Positions 7,485-16,253 of a stretch of 43,540 nucleotides of DNA are shown here, one piece after another. This DNA comes from UBA2100 sp964399345. Its GTDB lineage: Bacteria; Patescibacteriota; Minisyncoccia; Phycocordibacterales; UBA2100. The notes under the pieces are model-generated. The model saw only the letters and a list, made by a program, of their open reading frames with translations. It had not been told where the DNA came from and did no database searches. The translations under genes and the position numbers were made by a program. How positions within the stretch are numbered: position 1 is the first letter of the stretch; each line of letters opens with the position of its first letter. The DNA lies in contig CAYNQE010000004.1 of the NCBI GenBank assembly GCA_964399345.1, forward strand, positions 1 to 43,540. Reading direction: 5' to 3'.

Positions 7485-7940
7485 ATGGATATCGACTCTA
7501 GAGGAGAGTACCCAGCACGTGCTCTAAGCAATTTTGCTCCGAATTCATTTGTTATGAATGGAGACATTGAATGTGCATCAATGGAAGGGTTTCTTCAATC
7601 CCTGAAATTTGAAGACCCTGATGAACAGAAAAAACTTAGGGGTCTGATTGGTGTTGAGGCAAAATTCAAAGGAAGCACGCGAAACTATGTGTGGCAGAGG
7701 CAACAGAAATTGTGGTTCAGGGGAACTGCCTATGGGCGCCATGAGCCCTGTTATCAGATTCTATTAGACAATGCCTTTTTGGCATTATCAAAAAATCCCA
7801 ATTTTGAGAAAGCACTTTTGGCGACAGGTACAAGCAGGTTGACCCATACTATAGGCGAGACTGATGCAACAAAGACGTGTCTTACAGCGTATGAGTTTTG
7901 TACTCGTCTCATAAAGATTAGAAACAGATTACGTTTATAA
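7485..7940 (+). CDS. NADAR-family (YbiA/DUF1768-like) protein, 151 aa
   Basis: Members of this family act on ADP-ribose-linked or riboflavin-related N-glycosidic compounds. Matches to the pattern are the LSNFAPNSFVMNG start, the SMEGFLQSLKF helix (family S-x-E-x-x-x-Q-x-x-K), the central W and the C-terminal ILLDNAFLALSKNPNFEKALLATG segment followed by the ALLATG-type and GETDA-type ending. The start has AGGAG seven bases before the ATG. The gene lies between two terminators, separate from khpA and trmD transcription. A substrate cannot be assigned; a role in NAD/ADP-ribose metabolism or phage defence is only a possibility. Confidence 0.72.
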   Translation: MDIDSRGEYPARALSNFAPNSFVMNGDIECASMEGFLQSLKFEDPDEQKKLRGLIGVEAKFKGSTRNYVWQRQQKLWFRGTAYGRHEPCYQILLDNAFLALSKNPNFEKALLATGTSRLTHTIGETDATKTCLTAYEFCTRLIKIRNRLRL

Positions 7941-7949
7941 AGTTCTTTT

Positions 7950-7983
7950 AGCCCCGGCACAATCGCCGGGGCTTTTAGTTTTT
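7950..7983 (+). terminator. Intrinsic terminator after the NADAR gene
   Basis: AGCCCCGGC (7950-7958) pairs with GCCGGGGCT (7965-7973); a T-rich tract follows. The trmD -10 box follows 12 bases later. Confidence 0.9.
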
Positions 7984-8006
7984 CAATAAAAGTGTAGGCT
8001 ACCCAT

Positions 8007-8642
8007 ATGACCCATTTTCATTTAATTACATTATTCCCAGAATCAATTGAGTCGTATTTCAATACGTCCGTGCTTAAACGTGCCCAGAAGGATAAGAAAA
8101 TTAAAGTTAGCTACTATAACCCACGTGAATTTACAAAAGATAAACACAATCGTGTTGATTTTAAACCCTACGGTGGAGGACCAGGAATGGTACTTGAAGC
8201 AGGAAGTGTATTAAGAGCAGCACAAAAGGCAATAGGCGCAAAGAAAGACGTTGAAGTTATCTTCTTCTCTCCAAGCGGTAAGCAATTTGAACAAAAAGAC
8301 GCAAAACGACTTTCAAAGAAAAAGCACGTTGTTTTCCTTTGTGGACACTACGAAGGAATTGACGCACGTGTAGTCAAGATTTTAAAGGCAAAACCAGTTT
8401 CTATTGGACCCTACGTACTAACAGGAGGAGAATTACCAGCGGCAGTAGTAGCGGATTCCATAACGCGTAACGTAGAAGGTGTGTTAGGAAACGCTGAATC
8501 TCTTGAAGATACCCGAACGGCTAGTTCTGAAGTGTACACACGACCAGAAGTTTTAAAGTGGAAGGGGAAAGAATACAAAGTACCGAAAGTACTACTTTCA
8601 GGACATCATAAAAATATTGAAGAGTGGAGGAGGGGGAAATAG
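8007..8642 (+). CDS. trmD: tRNA (guanine-N1)-methyltransferase TrmD, short form, 211 aa
   Basis: SPOUT methyltransferase making m1G37 in tRNAs. SAM-binding and knot motifs are present: KPYGGGPGMV (53-62), FLCGHYEGIDARV (110-122) and SIGPYVLTGGELPAAVVADS (132-151). E. coli TrmD is 255 aa; this one stops right after LLSGHHKNIEEWRR and lacks the C-terminal tRNA-binding extension. The segment that reads LLDCPHYTRP in E. coli is TASSEVYTRP here, so the Asp proposed as general base is Ser. TAGGCT (7995-8000) lies 6 bases before the ATG, so the mRNA is probably leaderless. rimM, the usual neighbour, is missing. Confidence 0.93.
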   Translation: MTHFHLITLFPESIESYFNTSVLKRAQKDKKIKVSYYNPREFTKDKHNRVDFKPYGGGPGMVLEAGSVLRAAQKAIGAKKDVEVIFFSPSGKQFEQKDAKRLSKKKHVVFLCGHYEGIDARVVKILKAKPVSIGPYVLTGGELPAAVVADSITRNVEGVLGNAESLEDTRTASSEVYTRPEVLKWKGKEYKVPKVLLSGHHKNIEEWRRGK

Positions 8643-8666
8643 GAAAGGGCCACAGATTGTGCCCTA

Positions 8667-8700
8667 AAGAAGGCCAAAGGCGATAGGGCCTTCTTAAGAG
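8667..8700 (+). terminator. Terminator-like hairpin after trmD
   Basis: AAGAAGGCC (8667-8675) pairs with GGCCTTCTT (8687-8695). A smaller hairpin (GGGC...GCCC, 8647-8664) precedes it. The T-tract is weak. Confidence 0.6.
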
Positions 8701-8769
8701 TTTCCATTACGGTTTTCCTTTTGTTTCCTGAGGGCATTAGACACTAAAAACCATTTTTTTCAAAGCTTG

Positions 8770-8798
8770 TTGACTTACTCCCATATTCTAAGTAACGT
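8770..8798 (+). promoter_or_regulatory. Promoter of the 8831 gene
   Basis: TTGACT (8770-8775), 17 bases, TAACGT (8793-8798); a leader of about 26 bases with an SD is predicted. Confidence 0.5.
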
Positions 8799-8830
8799 AG
8801 CGCACAGAACGAAACAATTGGAGAAATGAA

Positions 8831-9136
8831 ATGCCAAAAAAGAAGTCAGACATACAGCAGTTCCCCCAAGACCCACTGAATCTTATCGGAGCAAAGTTTC
8901 AGTTTAGTTCCAAAATCGACAAGGCGTGCGTGCGCGGTACAGTCCTATCCTGCTCAGAAATACCTTTGCCCTCCGGGGAACTACTGATCGCGCTTAATGT
9001 AACCAAAGGTTCCTATCACGGTACTCGATTCGCTGAATTGCATTGTGATTCGACGGGTTGGTTTATCAAACCACCACCAGAGGCGTACGGTACTGTGCCT
9101 GAGGAATGTCGAGGCCTCCTCAACGTGTTCGTTTAA
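8831..9136 (+). CDS. Orphan hypothetical protein, 101 aa
   Basis: Not recognised. A Lys-rich N-terminus (MPKKKSD) is followed by a beta-rich stretch (KFQFSSKIDKACVRGTVLSC, then ELLIALNVTKGSYHGTRFAEL) and a Pro-rich segment before the end. No signal peptide, no metal-binding cluster. The start is fixed by GGAG with seven bases spacing and a TTGACT-17-TAACGT promoter. A GC-rich terminator follows 6 bases after the TAA. By eye the base composition is more GC-rich than trmD or rpoB. It is one of the accessory cassettes between core genes. Confidence 0.6.
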   Translation: MPKKKSDIQQFPQDPLNLIGAKFQFSSKIDKACVRGTVLSCSEIPLPSGELLIALNVTKGSYHGTRFAELHCDSTGWFIKPPPEAYGTVPEECRGLLNVFV

Positions 9137-9142
9137 GCAAAT

Positions 9143-9180
9143 CCCCGGCGGCCATTTTTGGTCGGCGGGGTTGAGTTTTA
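9143..9180 (+). terminator. Intrinsic terminator after the 8831 gene
   Basis: CCCCGGCGGCC (9143-9153) pairs imperfectly with GGTCGGCGGGG (9160-9170), one mismatch and one wobble; TTGAGTTTTA follows. Confidence 0.7.
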
Positions 9181-9193
9181 CCCACTTCTACCG

Positions 9194-9222
9194 TTGACAC
9201 ATCTCGCCAAATCCGTTAATAT
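9194..9222 (+). promoter_or_regulatory. Strong sigma70-type promoter of rpoBC
   Basis: TTGACA (9194-9199), 17 bases, TAATAT (9217-9222). Transcription would start near 9229, leaving a leader of about 170 nt before rpoB. This is the closest match to consensus seen in the window. Confidence 0.8.
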
Positions 9223-9299
9223 ACCGACACTTTTTATGTGATTGTGTTCTGGCTAGTTTTACAAAAAACTGAGTCATGAAAAGGAATTTTTAATACTCT

Positions 9300-9377
9300 G
9301 TTAAGCGACTTAATCCTGGTCACGCTTAACCTTTATCAAATAAGTGTAAGTTCAAACGAGGCTCGACCTTAAGGTCG
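9300..9377 (+). promoter_or_regulatory. Structured 5' leader of rpoBC
   Basis: Two perfect inverted repeats lie in the leader. GTTAAGCG (9300-9307) pairs with CGCTTAAC (9323-9330), and CGACCTT-AAGGTCG (9364-9377) is a 14-bp palindrome followed by a T-rich stretch and then the rpoB ATG at 9398. Attenuation or translational control of RNA polymerase synthesis is a reasonable inference. Confidence 0.55.
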
Positions 9378-9397
9378 TCTTTCGTTTCTATGTATCT

Positions 9398-12300
9398 ATG
9401 AGTAACATCGCATTGCCCAAGAAGCACTTCGGAAAGTTCAAAACGAACCTAACCGAAACACCTAGTCTTGTACAAGAACAACTAAACTCGTACAAGCGAC
9501 TACTTGAAGTAGGAGTAAAATCCGTCTTCGAAGAATTCTCACCAATTTCCGACTATTCCGGAAAGAAGTTTGATTTAGATATTTCTAAGTTTACCTTTGG
9601 TAAGCCAGAGTACGACGAGCACTACGCTAAATTTAAGCGTCTGAGCTACAAGATTCCTCTACGAATTGAAGCTAAACTTACAAACAAGACAACTGGAGAA
9701 GTTAAGTCTCAAGAAATCTTTCTTGCTGACTTCCCATATATGACAGATCACGGTACTTTCATCATTAACGGTGTTGAGCGTGTTGTTGTGCCACAACTTG
9801 CACGTTCCTACGGTGTGTTCTTCTTGAAGAACGAAATGAAGGGATCTGAATACTTTGGGGCAAAAATTATTCCTGCAAGAGGTGCATGGGTTGAAATTGA
9901 AAGTGAACCTGATGGTGCAATTTATGTAAAGATTGACCGAAAGCGAAAGTTCCCAGTTACTACCTTCTTAAAGATATTTGGACTTGAGAACGAAAAAGCA
10001 ATGTTTAAGGCATTCAAAGGAGTAGAAGGTGCAGAAGAAGTTATAAAAGCATCACTTGAAAACGATGTTACTGAAACTACTGAGGCTGCCTTTCTTGAAG
10101 TTTACAAACGACTTCGTGACGGAGACCTTGCTACAGCTGAAACCGCAAAGGAGTTCGTTTCTTCAATTTTCAGTAAAGAACGCTACGACCTTTCACAAGT
10201 TGGACGATACCAGTTTAATCACCGATTCGACCTTAAGACAGATGGAAAGTCTCTTGGAGAGCAAGTTCTAACAAAAGACGATGTAATTCGAATTGTTGGA
10301 CAAATTATAGTCCAAAACAACACTAAGGGCGCAAAGGCCGACGATATTGATCACCTTGGGTTCCGTCGAGTACGTTACGTTGGAGAAATGATGCAACACC
10401 AAGTTCGAATTGGTATGAGTCGTCTAAAGCGAAACATTCAAGATCGAATGTCTACAGTAGATGCCGAAACTACACTTCCTGTTCAATTCATAAACCCGCG
10501 ACCATTTTCTGCTGCCGTTATGGAGTTCTTCTCTACAAACCAGCTTTCGCAGTTTATGGAACAACACAACATTCTAGGGGAACTTGAGCACTTACGAACT
10601 CTTTCAGCACTTGGCCCAGGTGGACTAACACGTGAGCGGGCCGGATTTGATGTTCGTGACGTTCACACAAGTCACTACGGACGTCTTTGTCCAATTCAAA
10701 CTCCTGAAGGGCAAAACATTGGACTAATCCTACGTCTTGCGGTTCACGCACGATTAAACGACTTCGGTATTATAGAGACACCTTACGTTAGAGTAACTAA
10801 AGGTAAGGTTACTGACGAAATCGTATACATGAACGCATTGGATGAAGAAAAGTACAATATTGCACACGCAGCAACAGAACGTGACAAGAATGATAAATTT
10901 ACAGAAAAACTTGTTGAGGTACGAAAGAAGGGAGAGCCATACTTTGTTGAGCCAAAAGAAATTGAGTTTATGGAGGTTGCAAACGGACAAGCGTTTTCAG
11001 TTGCAACAACTATGATTCCGTTTATGGAACACGACGATGCTAACCGTACCCTTATGGGATCGAACATGCAAAAGCAGGCAACACCTTGTATAATTCCTGA
11101 AATTCCTTACGTTGCCACAGGTATTGAAGAAAACGCCGCAAAAGATTCAGGGCGATTGGTTCTAGCTCAAGAAGCAGGAACCGTAACTTACGCTGACGCT
11201 AAGAAAGTTAGTGTTAAGAACTCAAAAGGAAAAGAAAAGGAATACACTCTTGTATCCTTTTCACGAACAAACAACATGTCCATGTTCCACCAACGTGTAA
11301 GCGTTAAAGTTGGGGATAAGGTAAAGGTTGGAGATACTCTAGCTGACACTTCCTCATCTGTAGGAGGACAAATTGCAATTGGACAAAACGCTCGAATCGC
11401 ATTTATGTCATGGGCGGGAGCAAACTACGAGGATGCCATTGTTATCTCAGAACGTCTTGTAAAGGAGAGTAAATTTACTTCAATTCACGTTGAGGAGTTT
11501 GTATCATACGTACGAGACACTAAGTTAGGAGCTGAAGTTACAACCTACGACATTCCTAACGTTTCAGAAATTAAACTAAAGAACCTAGATGAGGAAGGAG
11601 TTGTACGAATTGGAGCTGAAGTTCGCTCAGGTGACATTCTTGTAGGTAAAGTTACTCCAAAGGGAGAAACACAACTAACTCCAGAAGAGCGACTACTACG
11701 ATCAATCTTTGGTGAAAAAGCTAAAGACGTAAAAGACACGTCACTACGAATGGAAGCTGGAAAGCGCGGACGTGTTGTAAAAATACGTGTATTCTCACGA
11801 GAAAACGGAGATCATCTTGAGTCAGGAATTATAAAAAGAATTCACATTGAAGTAGCACAGTTACGTAACATTTCCGTTGGAGACAAGCTTGCAGGGCGCC
11901 ACGGTAACAAGGGAGTGATTTCAAGAGTTCTTCCTGAGGAAGATATGCCTTACACAAAAGAAGGTAAGCCAATTGATATTATCCTTACACCACTAGGCGT
12001 GCCATCACGTATGAACCTAGGACAAATTCTAGAAATGCATCTGGGACTAGCAGCAGAGGAACTACAATATCAAGCGATCGTTCCACCGTTCTCAGGAACT
12101 ACTGAAGATGAAATAACAAAGGAATTGGTTGATGCTGGCTTCCCTGAGACTGGAAAGCTAGTACTTCACGATGGACGAACAGGAGAGGCGTTTGATCAAC
12201 CTATTGCTGTTGGAAACATGTACATCTTGAAACTTCACCACATGGTAGAGGACAAGATCCACATGAGATCAGTTGGCCCATATTCAATTACAACGCAGCA

Positions 12301-12574
12301 ACCACTAGGAGGTAAAGCTCAAAACGGTGGTCAGCGTATTGGAGAGATGGAAGTGTGGGCTTTCCTAGGATACGGGGCAGCCTACGCACTACGGGAAGTT
12401 CTTACAATTAAGTCAGACGATATTCTTGGACGATCCGCGGCATTTGATGCCATCGTTAAGGGAGAAAGAATACGACAGCCAAACGTACCAGCTACGTTTA
12501 ACGTTCTAGTTCGACACCTTCGAGGGTTAGCACTGGATATCAATTTAGAAAGGGATAATGACGTAACAGAATAA
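9398..12574 (+). CDS. rpoB: RNA polymerase beta subunit, 1058 aa
   Basis: Catalytic core subunit of RNA polymerase. Recognised from FINGVERVVVPQLARSYGVFF, the rifampicin-region block QLSQFMEQHNILGEL (about residues 380-395), LSALGPGGLTRERAGF, the NKGVISRVLPEEDMPY block with its preceding GRHGNKG, and the C-terminal PLGGKAQNGGQRIGEMEVWAF. E. coli RpoB is 1342 aa; lineage insertions are absent. In the rifampicin-binding region the positions equal to E. coli D516, S522 and R529 read E, G and T. Arginine is mostly CGA or CGT. Unlike most bacteria it is not behind rplJL but has its own promoter and a ~170-nt structured leader. Confidence 0.98.
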   Translation: MSNIALPKKHFGKFKTNLTETPSLVQEQLNSYKRLLEVGVKSVFEEFSPISDYSGKKFDLDISKFTFGKPEYDEHYAKFKRLSYKIPLRIEAKLTNKTTGEVKSQEIFLADFPYMTDHGTFIINGVERVVVPQLARSYGVFFLKNEMKGSEYFGAKIIPARGAWVEIESEPDGAIYVKIDRKRKFPVTTFLKIFGLENEKAMFKAFKGVEGAEEVIKASLENDVTETTEAAFLEVYKRLRDGDLATAETAKEFVSSIFSKERYDLSQVGRYQFNHRFDLKTDGKSLGEQVLTKDDVIRIVGQIIVQNNTKGAKADDIDHLGFRRVRYVGEMMQHQVRIGMSRLKRNIQDRMSTVDAETTLPVQFINPRPFSAAVMEFFSTNQLSQFMEQHNILGELEHLRTLSALGPGGLTRERAGFDVRDVHTSHYGRLCPIQTPEGQNIGLILRLAVHARLNDFGIIETPYVRVTKGKVTDEIVYMNALDEEKYNIAHAATERDKNDKFTEKLVEVRKKGEPYFVEPKEIEFMEVANGQAFSVATTMIPFMEHDDANRTLMGSNMQKQATPCIIPEIPYVATGIEENAAKDSGRLVLAQEAGTVTYADAKKVSVKNSKGKEKEYTLVSFSRTNNMSMFHQRVSVKVGDKVKVGDTLADTSSSVGGQIAIGQNARIAFMSWAGANYEDAIVISERLVKESKFTSIHVEEFVSYVRDTKLGAEVTTYDIPNVSEIKLKNLDEEGVVRIGAEVRSGDILVGKVTPKGETQLTPEERLLRSIFGEKAKDVKDTSLRMEAGKRGRVVKIRVFSRENGDHLESGIIKRIHIEVAQLRNISVGDKLAGRHGNKGVISRVLPEEDMPYTKEGKPIDIILTPLGVPSRMNLGQILEMHLGLAAEELQYQAIVPPFSGTTEDEITKELVDAGFPETGKLVLHDGRTGEAFDQPIAVGNMYILKLHHMVEDKIHMRSVGPYSITTQQPLGGKAQNGGQRIGEMEVWAFLGYGAAYALREVLTIKSDDILGRSAAFDAIVKGERIRQPNVPATFNVLVRHLRGLALDINLERDNDVTE

Positions 12575-12578
12575 GCTT

Positions 12579-15500
12579 ATGAAAACAAACAAAGAAATGC
12601 TCATAAACGACTTCGATAAGGTTACCCTTAAGCTAGCCTCACCTGATCGTGTACTTGAATGGTCACGTGGAGAAGTTACAAAACCAGAAACAATTAACTA
12701 CAGAACTCAACGGCCAGAGAAGAACGGACTATTCGATGAAAAAATCTTCGGTCCAGAAAAGGACTTCGAATGTTACTGTGGAAAATACAGAGGAATACGA
12801 TTCAAGGGAATTATATGTGAAAAATGTGGAGTTGAAATAACGCGAAGTGTTGTTCGACGAGAGCGAATGGGTCACATCGAACTCGCAACACCTGTAGCAC
12901 ACATTTGGTTCCACCGAGGAATTCCTTCGAGAATTGCTCTAATACTTGGAATCTCGGCGTCCGAAGTTGAAAAGGTGGTGTACTTTGCCGGATACATCAT
13001 AACTAAGGTAAATGAAGAGCAAAAATCTATCCTCTTAAAGGACCTTGCTAGTGAGTTTAAAGCAAAATCTAAAGAGGTTAAAGACGAAAAGACAAAAACT
13101 CACATTAAAGAACTAGCAACAGCTGCTAAAAAGGAAATTGAAAGTATTAAAGAAGGTACAGTTCTTGAAGAAGTGGACTATCATAAGTTTGCTCTTAAGT
13201 ACTCAGCTTGTTTTGATGCAAAGATTGGAGCTGAAGCAATTTACGATATCTTCGTAAAGCTTGATCTTAAAAAGTTCCGAGACGAACTTATAGAAAAGAA
13301 TGAAAAGGCAGGAGCCGCAGAGCGTGCAAAACTACAAAAGCGAATTGCACTAGTTACTCAAATGATTGGAGCTGACGTTCGTCCTGAATGGATGTTCATG
13401 ACACGACTTCCAATTATTCCACCAGCATTGCGACCAATGGTTGCATTAGAGGGTGGACGACACGCATCATCTGACATTAACGACCTATATCGAAGAGTAA
13501 TTAACCGAAACAACCGCCTTAAGAAACTTAAGGATATTTACGCACCTGACGTTATCCTTCGTAACGAAAAGAGAATTCTGCAAGAAGCGGTGGACGCATT
13601 GCTAGATAACTCAGTTCGACGTGGAAACACTGCGTATTCTGTAGGAGGACAACGTTCTCGTCCACTTAAGTCATTAGCTGACTACCTAAAGGGAAAACAA
13701 GGATACTTCCGACAAAACCTACTTGGAAAGCGGGTAGACTACTCAGGACGTTCCGTTATTGTTATCGGTCCAGACCTTTCACTTGATCAGTGTGGAATTC
13801 CAAAGATGATGGCGCTGGAACTTTTCCGTCCGTTTATCATCTCAGGACTACTTGAAAGAGAAATCGCTTACAACATACGTGGAGCAGGACGATTGATTGA
13901 AGAAGGGATTCCTGAAGTTTGGGCTATTCTTGAAGAAGTTATTAAAGAAAAATACGTACTACTTAACCGAGCGCCGACTTTGCACCGGCAGAGTATGCAA
14001 GGGTTTAAGCCTGTACTAATTGAAGGATCAGCTATACAGCTTCACCCGCTAGTATGTGAGGCATTTAACGCCGACTTCGATGGAGACCAGATGGCCGTTC
14101 ACGTACCTCTTTCAGGCGAGGCACAATACGAGGCACGAACAATAATGGCATCAAGTCGTAACATTCTAAAGCCTGGTTCAGGAGATGTTACAACAAACGC
14201 ACGACAAGACATGATCCTTGGAATCTACTGGATGACAAAGGACGTTGAAGGAGGAAAGGGAGAAGGAAAGGTATTTGAAACAACAAACCGTGCAATTTCA
14301 GCTTACGACTACGATGTTGTTGATTTTCGATCAAAGATACAGGTTCTACCATCAGATTCAGAAAAATACGCACAATATGAAGGAAAATTGTTTGAAACTA
14401 CAGTAGGACGACTGTTGTTTAACTCAGTTCTTCCAACAGACTTCCCGTATATTAATGAGGTAGTAGATCGTCGTTACATGAACAGACTAGTTGATGATCT
14501 TATCGCACAATACGGACTTGAAGGAATGCCAAGCATTCTAGATAAGATAAAGGTATTCGGATTTAAGTACGCAACTCACGCCGGAATAACATGGGGACTT
14601 TCAGACCTTACGACTCCTTCTAAAAAGGTGGAGATAATTGAAGAAAGCCAAAAGGCAGTTCTTGAATTAAGAGATCAATTCAATGATGGACTTCTAAGTG
14701 AAGGGGAGCGTCGAAGAATGGCTATCGAAATATGGCAAAAGGCGAAGTCTTCAATTGAAGATACTGTTATGGAATCAGTTGATCCAAACGGATCAGTTGC
14801 AGACATGATCCAATCAGGTGCTCGTGGTTCAGTTGGACAGCTTACACAGATGATTGGTATGAAGGGACTTATCCAAAACCCTAACGGAGACATTATTGAA
14901 ACTCCCGTTATTGCCTCATACAAAGAAGGTATGAAGCCAATTGAGTACTTCATTACAACTCACGGTTCACGTAAGGGTCTAGCCGACACCGCTCTAAAGA
15001 CAGCTCAAGCCGGATACTTAACTAGACGACTCTTCGATGTGGCACAAGACATTGTGATTACAGAAAAGAACTGTGGTACTAAGGATGGATCAGAAGTTAG
15101 CCGAATTAACGCACTAGGAATGGAAATTCCTCTCGGACGTGCTACAAAGGGACGAATATTAGCAGAACCCGTAGTTGACGGTAAGAAAGAATTGTTCAAA
15201 CGAGGACATTTAATTTCTGCACTAGATTCAATTGAAATAGAGAACTCGTCAGTTGAAAAGGTAATAGTACGCTCACCAATGACATGTAAAACTCAACGAG
15301 GAGTTTGTCAGCAATGTTATGGGCACGATTTAACAACAGCCGAGCTAGTTGATCTAGGGGAGGCAGTTGGAACAGTTGCCGCACAATCTCTAGGGGAGCC
15401 TTCCACACAGCTAACTATGAACACGAAGCACCTTGGTGGAACAGCATCCGTTGGAGGTGACATTACACAAGGTCTTCCAAGAGTAGAAGAAGTGTTCGAC

Positions 15501-16235
15501 CGTCGTTCTCCAAAAAATCCTGCATCAATTGCACGAATCGACGGAGTAGTTACTGATCTAATTAAGGAAGGTGAAGATACAATAATCACTCTAATTCCTG
15601 AAGGAACAAGCAAGATCACAAAGAAGCGTGAACTTGAATATAAAGTTCCACCTGTTAGACAAATAATGGTTAAGAAAGGGGAGTCAGTTGTTAAGGGGCA
15701 ATTCCTAACTGACGGTTCAGCAGAGTTATCTGACCTATTCCTTTACGCCGGAAGAGAACTAACACAGGAATACATCATCACAGAAATCAACAAGATCTAC
15801 GAACTACAGGGAATTTCAATCTCACGAAAGCACCTTGAAGTTATGATCAAACAAATGTTCTCACGAAGGAAGATAAAGACTACGGGAGATTCTAAATACT
15901 CCGCTGGACAAGTAGTGCCTGATGTTGAATTAGATAAGGAAAATGCACGAGTAAAAGAGAAGGGAGGAATTCCCGCAGTAGCTGATCAAATAGTTACAGG
16001 AATTACTGAAACTTCACTTACCCGAGACAGTTTCCTTTCAGCGGCTTCATTCCAAAACACTACAAGAAAACTTTCGGAAGGTGCTGTTCGTGGAGCAGAA
16101 GACAGATTAGGAGGACTTAAGGAAAATGTTATCGTAGGACGAATCATTCCTGCCGGATCTGGATTTGAAGGAAGTGCTAAATATGACAAGATAAAGACGT
16201 TACAGGCAGAACTAGACGAGCAGAACAGAGAATAG
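12579..16235 (+). CDS. rpoC: RNA polymerase beta' subunit, 1218 aa
   Basis: Catalytic subunit of RNA polymerase. The N-terminal zinc ribbon is intact (C65, C67, C80, C83). The active-site motif NADFDGDQM is at residues 497-505. The bridge and trigger region is recognised in THGSRKGLADTALKTAQAGYLTRRL, and the second zinc site in CKTQRGVCQQCYG with an earlier CGTKDGSE. E. coli RpoC is 1407 aa. It starts 4 bases after the rpoB stop, clearly one operon, with no separate SD. dnaG follows after 18 bases but has its own -10 box. Confidence 0.98.
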   Translation: MKTNKEMLINDFDKVTLKLASPDRVLEWSRGEVTKPETINYRTQRPEKNGLFDEKIFGPEKDFECYCGKYRGIRFKGIICEKCGVEITRSVVRRERMGHIELATPVAHIWFHRGIPSRIALILGISASEVEKVVYFAGYIITKVNEEQKSILLKDLASEFKAKSKEVKDEKTKTHIKELATAAKKEIESIKEGTVLEEVDYHKFALKYSACFDAKIGAEAIYDIFVKLDLKKFRDELIEKNEKAGAAERAKLQKRIALVTQMIGADVRPEWMFMTRLPIIPPALRPMVALEGGRHASSDINDLYRRVINRNNRLKKLKDIYAPDVILRNEKRILQEAVDALLDNSVRRGNTAYSVGGQRSRPLKSLADYLKGKQGYFRQNLLGKRVDYSGRSVIVIGPDLSLDQCGIPKMMALELFRPFIISGLLEREIAYNIRGAGRLIEEGIPEVWAILEEVIKEKYVLLNRAPTLHRQSMQGFKPVLIEGSAIQLHPLVCEAFNADFDGDQMAVHVPLSGEAQYEARTIMASSRNILKPGSGDVTTNARQDMILGIYWMTKDVEGGKGEGKVFETTNRAISAYDYDVVDFRSKIQVLPSDSEKYAQYEGKLFETTVGRLLFNSVLPTDFPYINEVVDRRYMNRLVDDLIAQYGLEGMPSILDKIKVFGFKYATHAGITWGLSDLTTPSKKVEIIEESQKAVLELRDQFNDGLLSEGERRRMAIEIWQKAKSSIEDTVMESVDPNGSVADMIQSGARGSVGQLTQMIGMKGLIQNPNGDIIETPVIASYKEGMKPIEYFITTHGSRKGLADTALKTAQAGYLTRRLFDVAQDIVITEKNCGTKDGSEVSRINALGMEIPLGRATKGRILAEPVVDGKKELFKRGHLISALDSIEIENSSVEKVIVRSPMTCKTQRGVCQQCYGHDLTTAELVDLGEAVGTVAAQSLGEPSTQLTMNTKHLGGTASVGGDITQGLPRVEEVFDRRSPKNPASIARIDGVVTDLIKEGEDTIITLIPEGTSKITKKRELEYKVPPVRQIMVKKGESVVKGQFLTDGSAELSDLFLYAGRELTQEYIITEINKIYELQGISISRKHLEVMIKQMFSRRKIKTTGDSKYSAGQVVPDVELDKENARVKEKGGIPAVADQIVTGITETSLTRDSFLSAASFQNTTRKLSEGAVRGAEDRLGGLKENVIVGRIIPAGSGFEGSAKYDKIKTLQAELDEQNRE

Positions 16236-16253
16236 GCGTGTTACAATCGCCAT

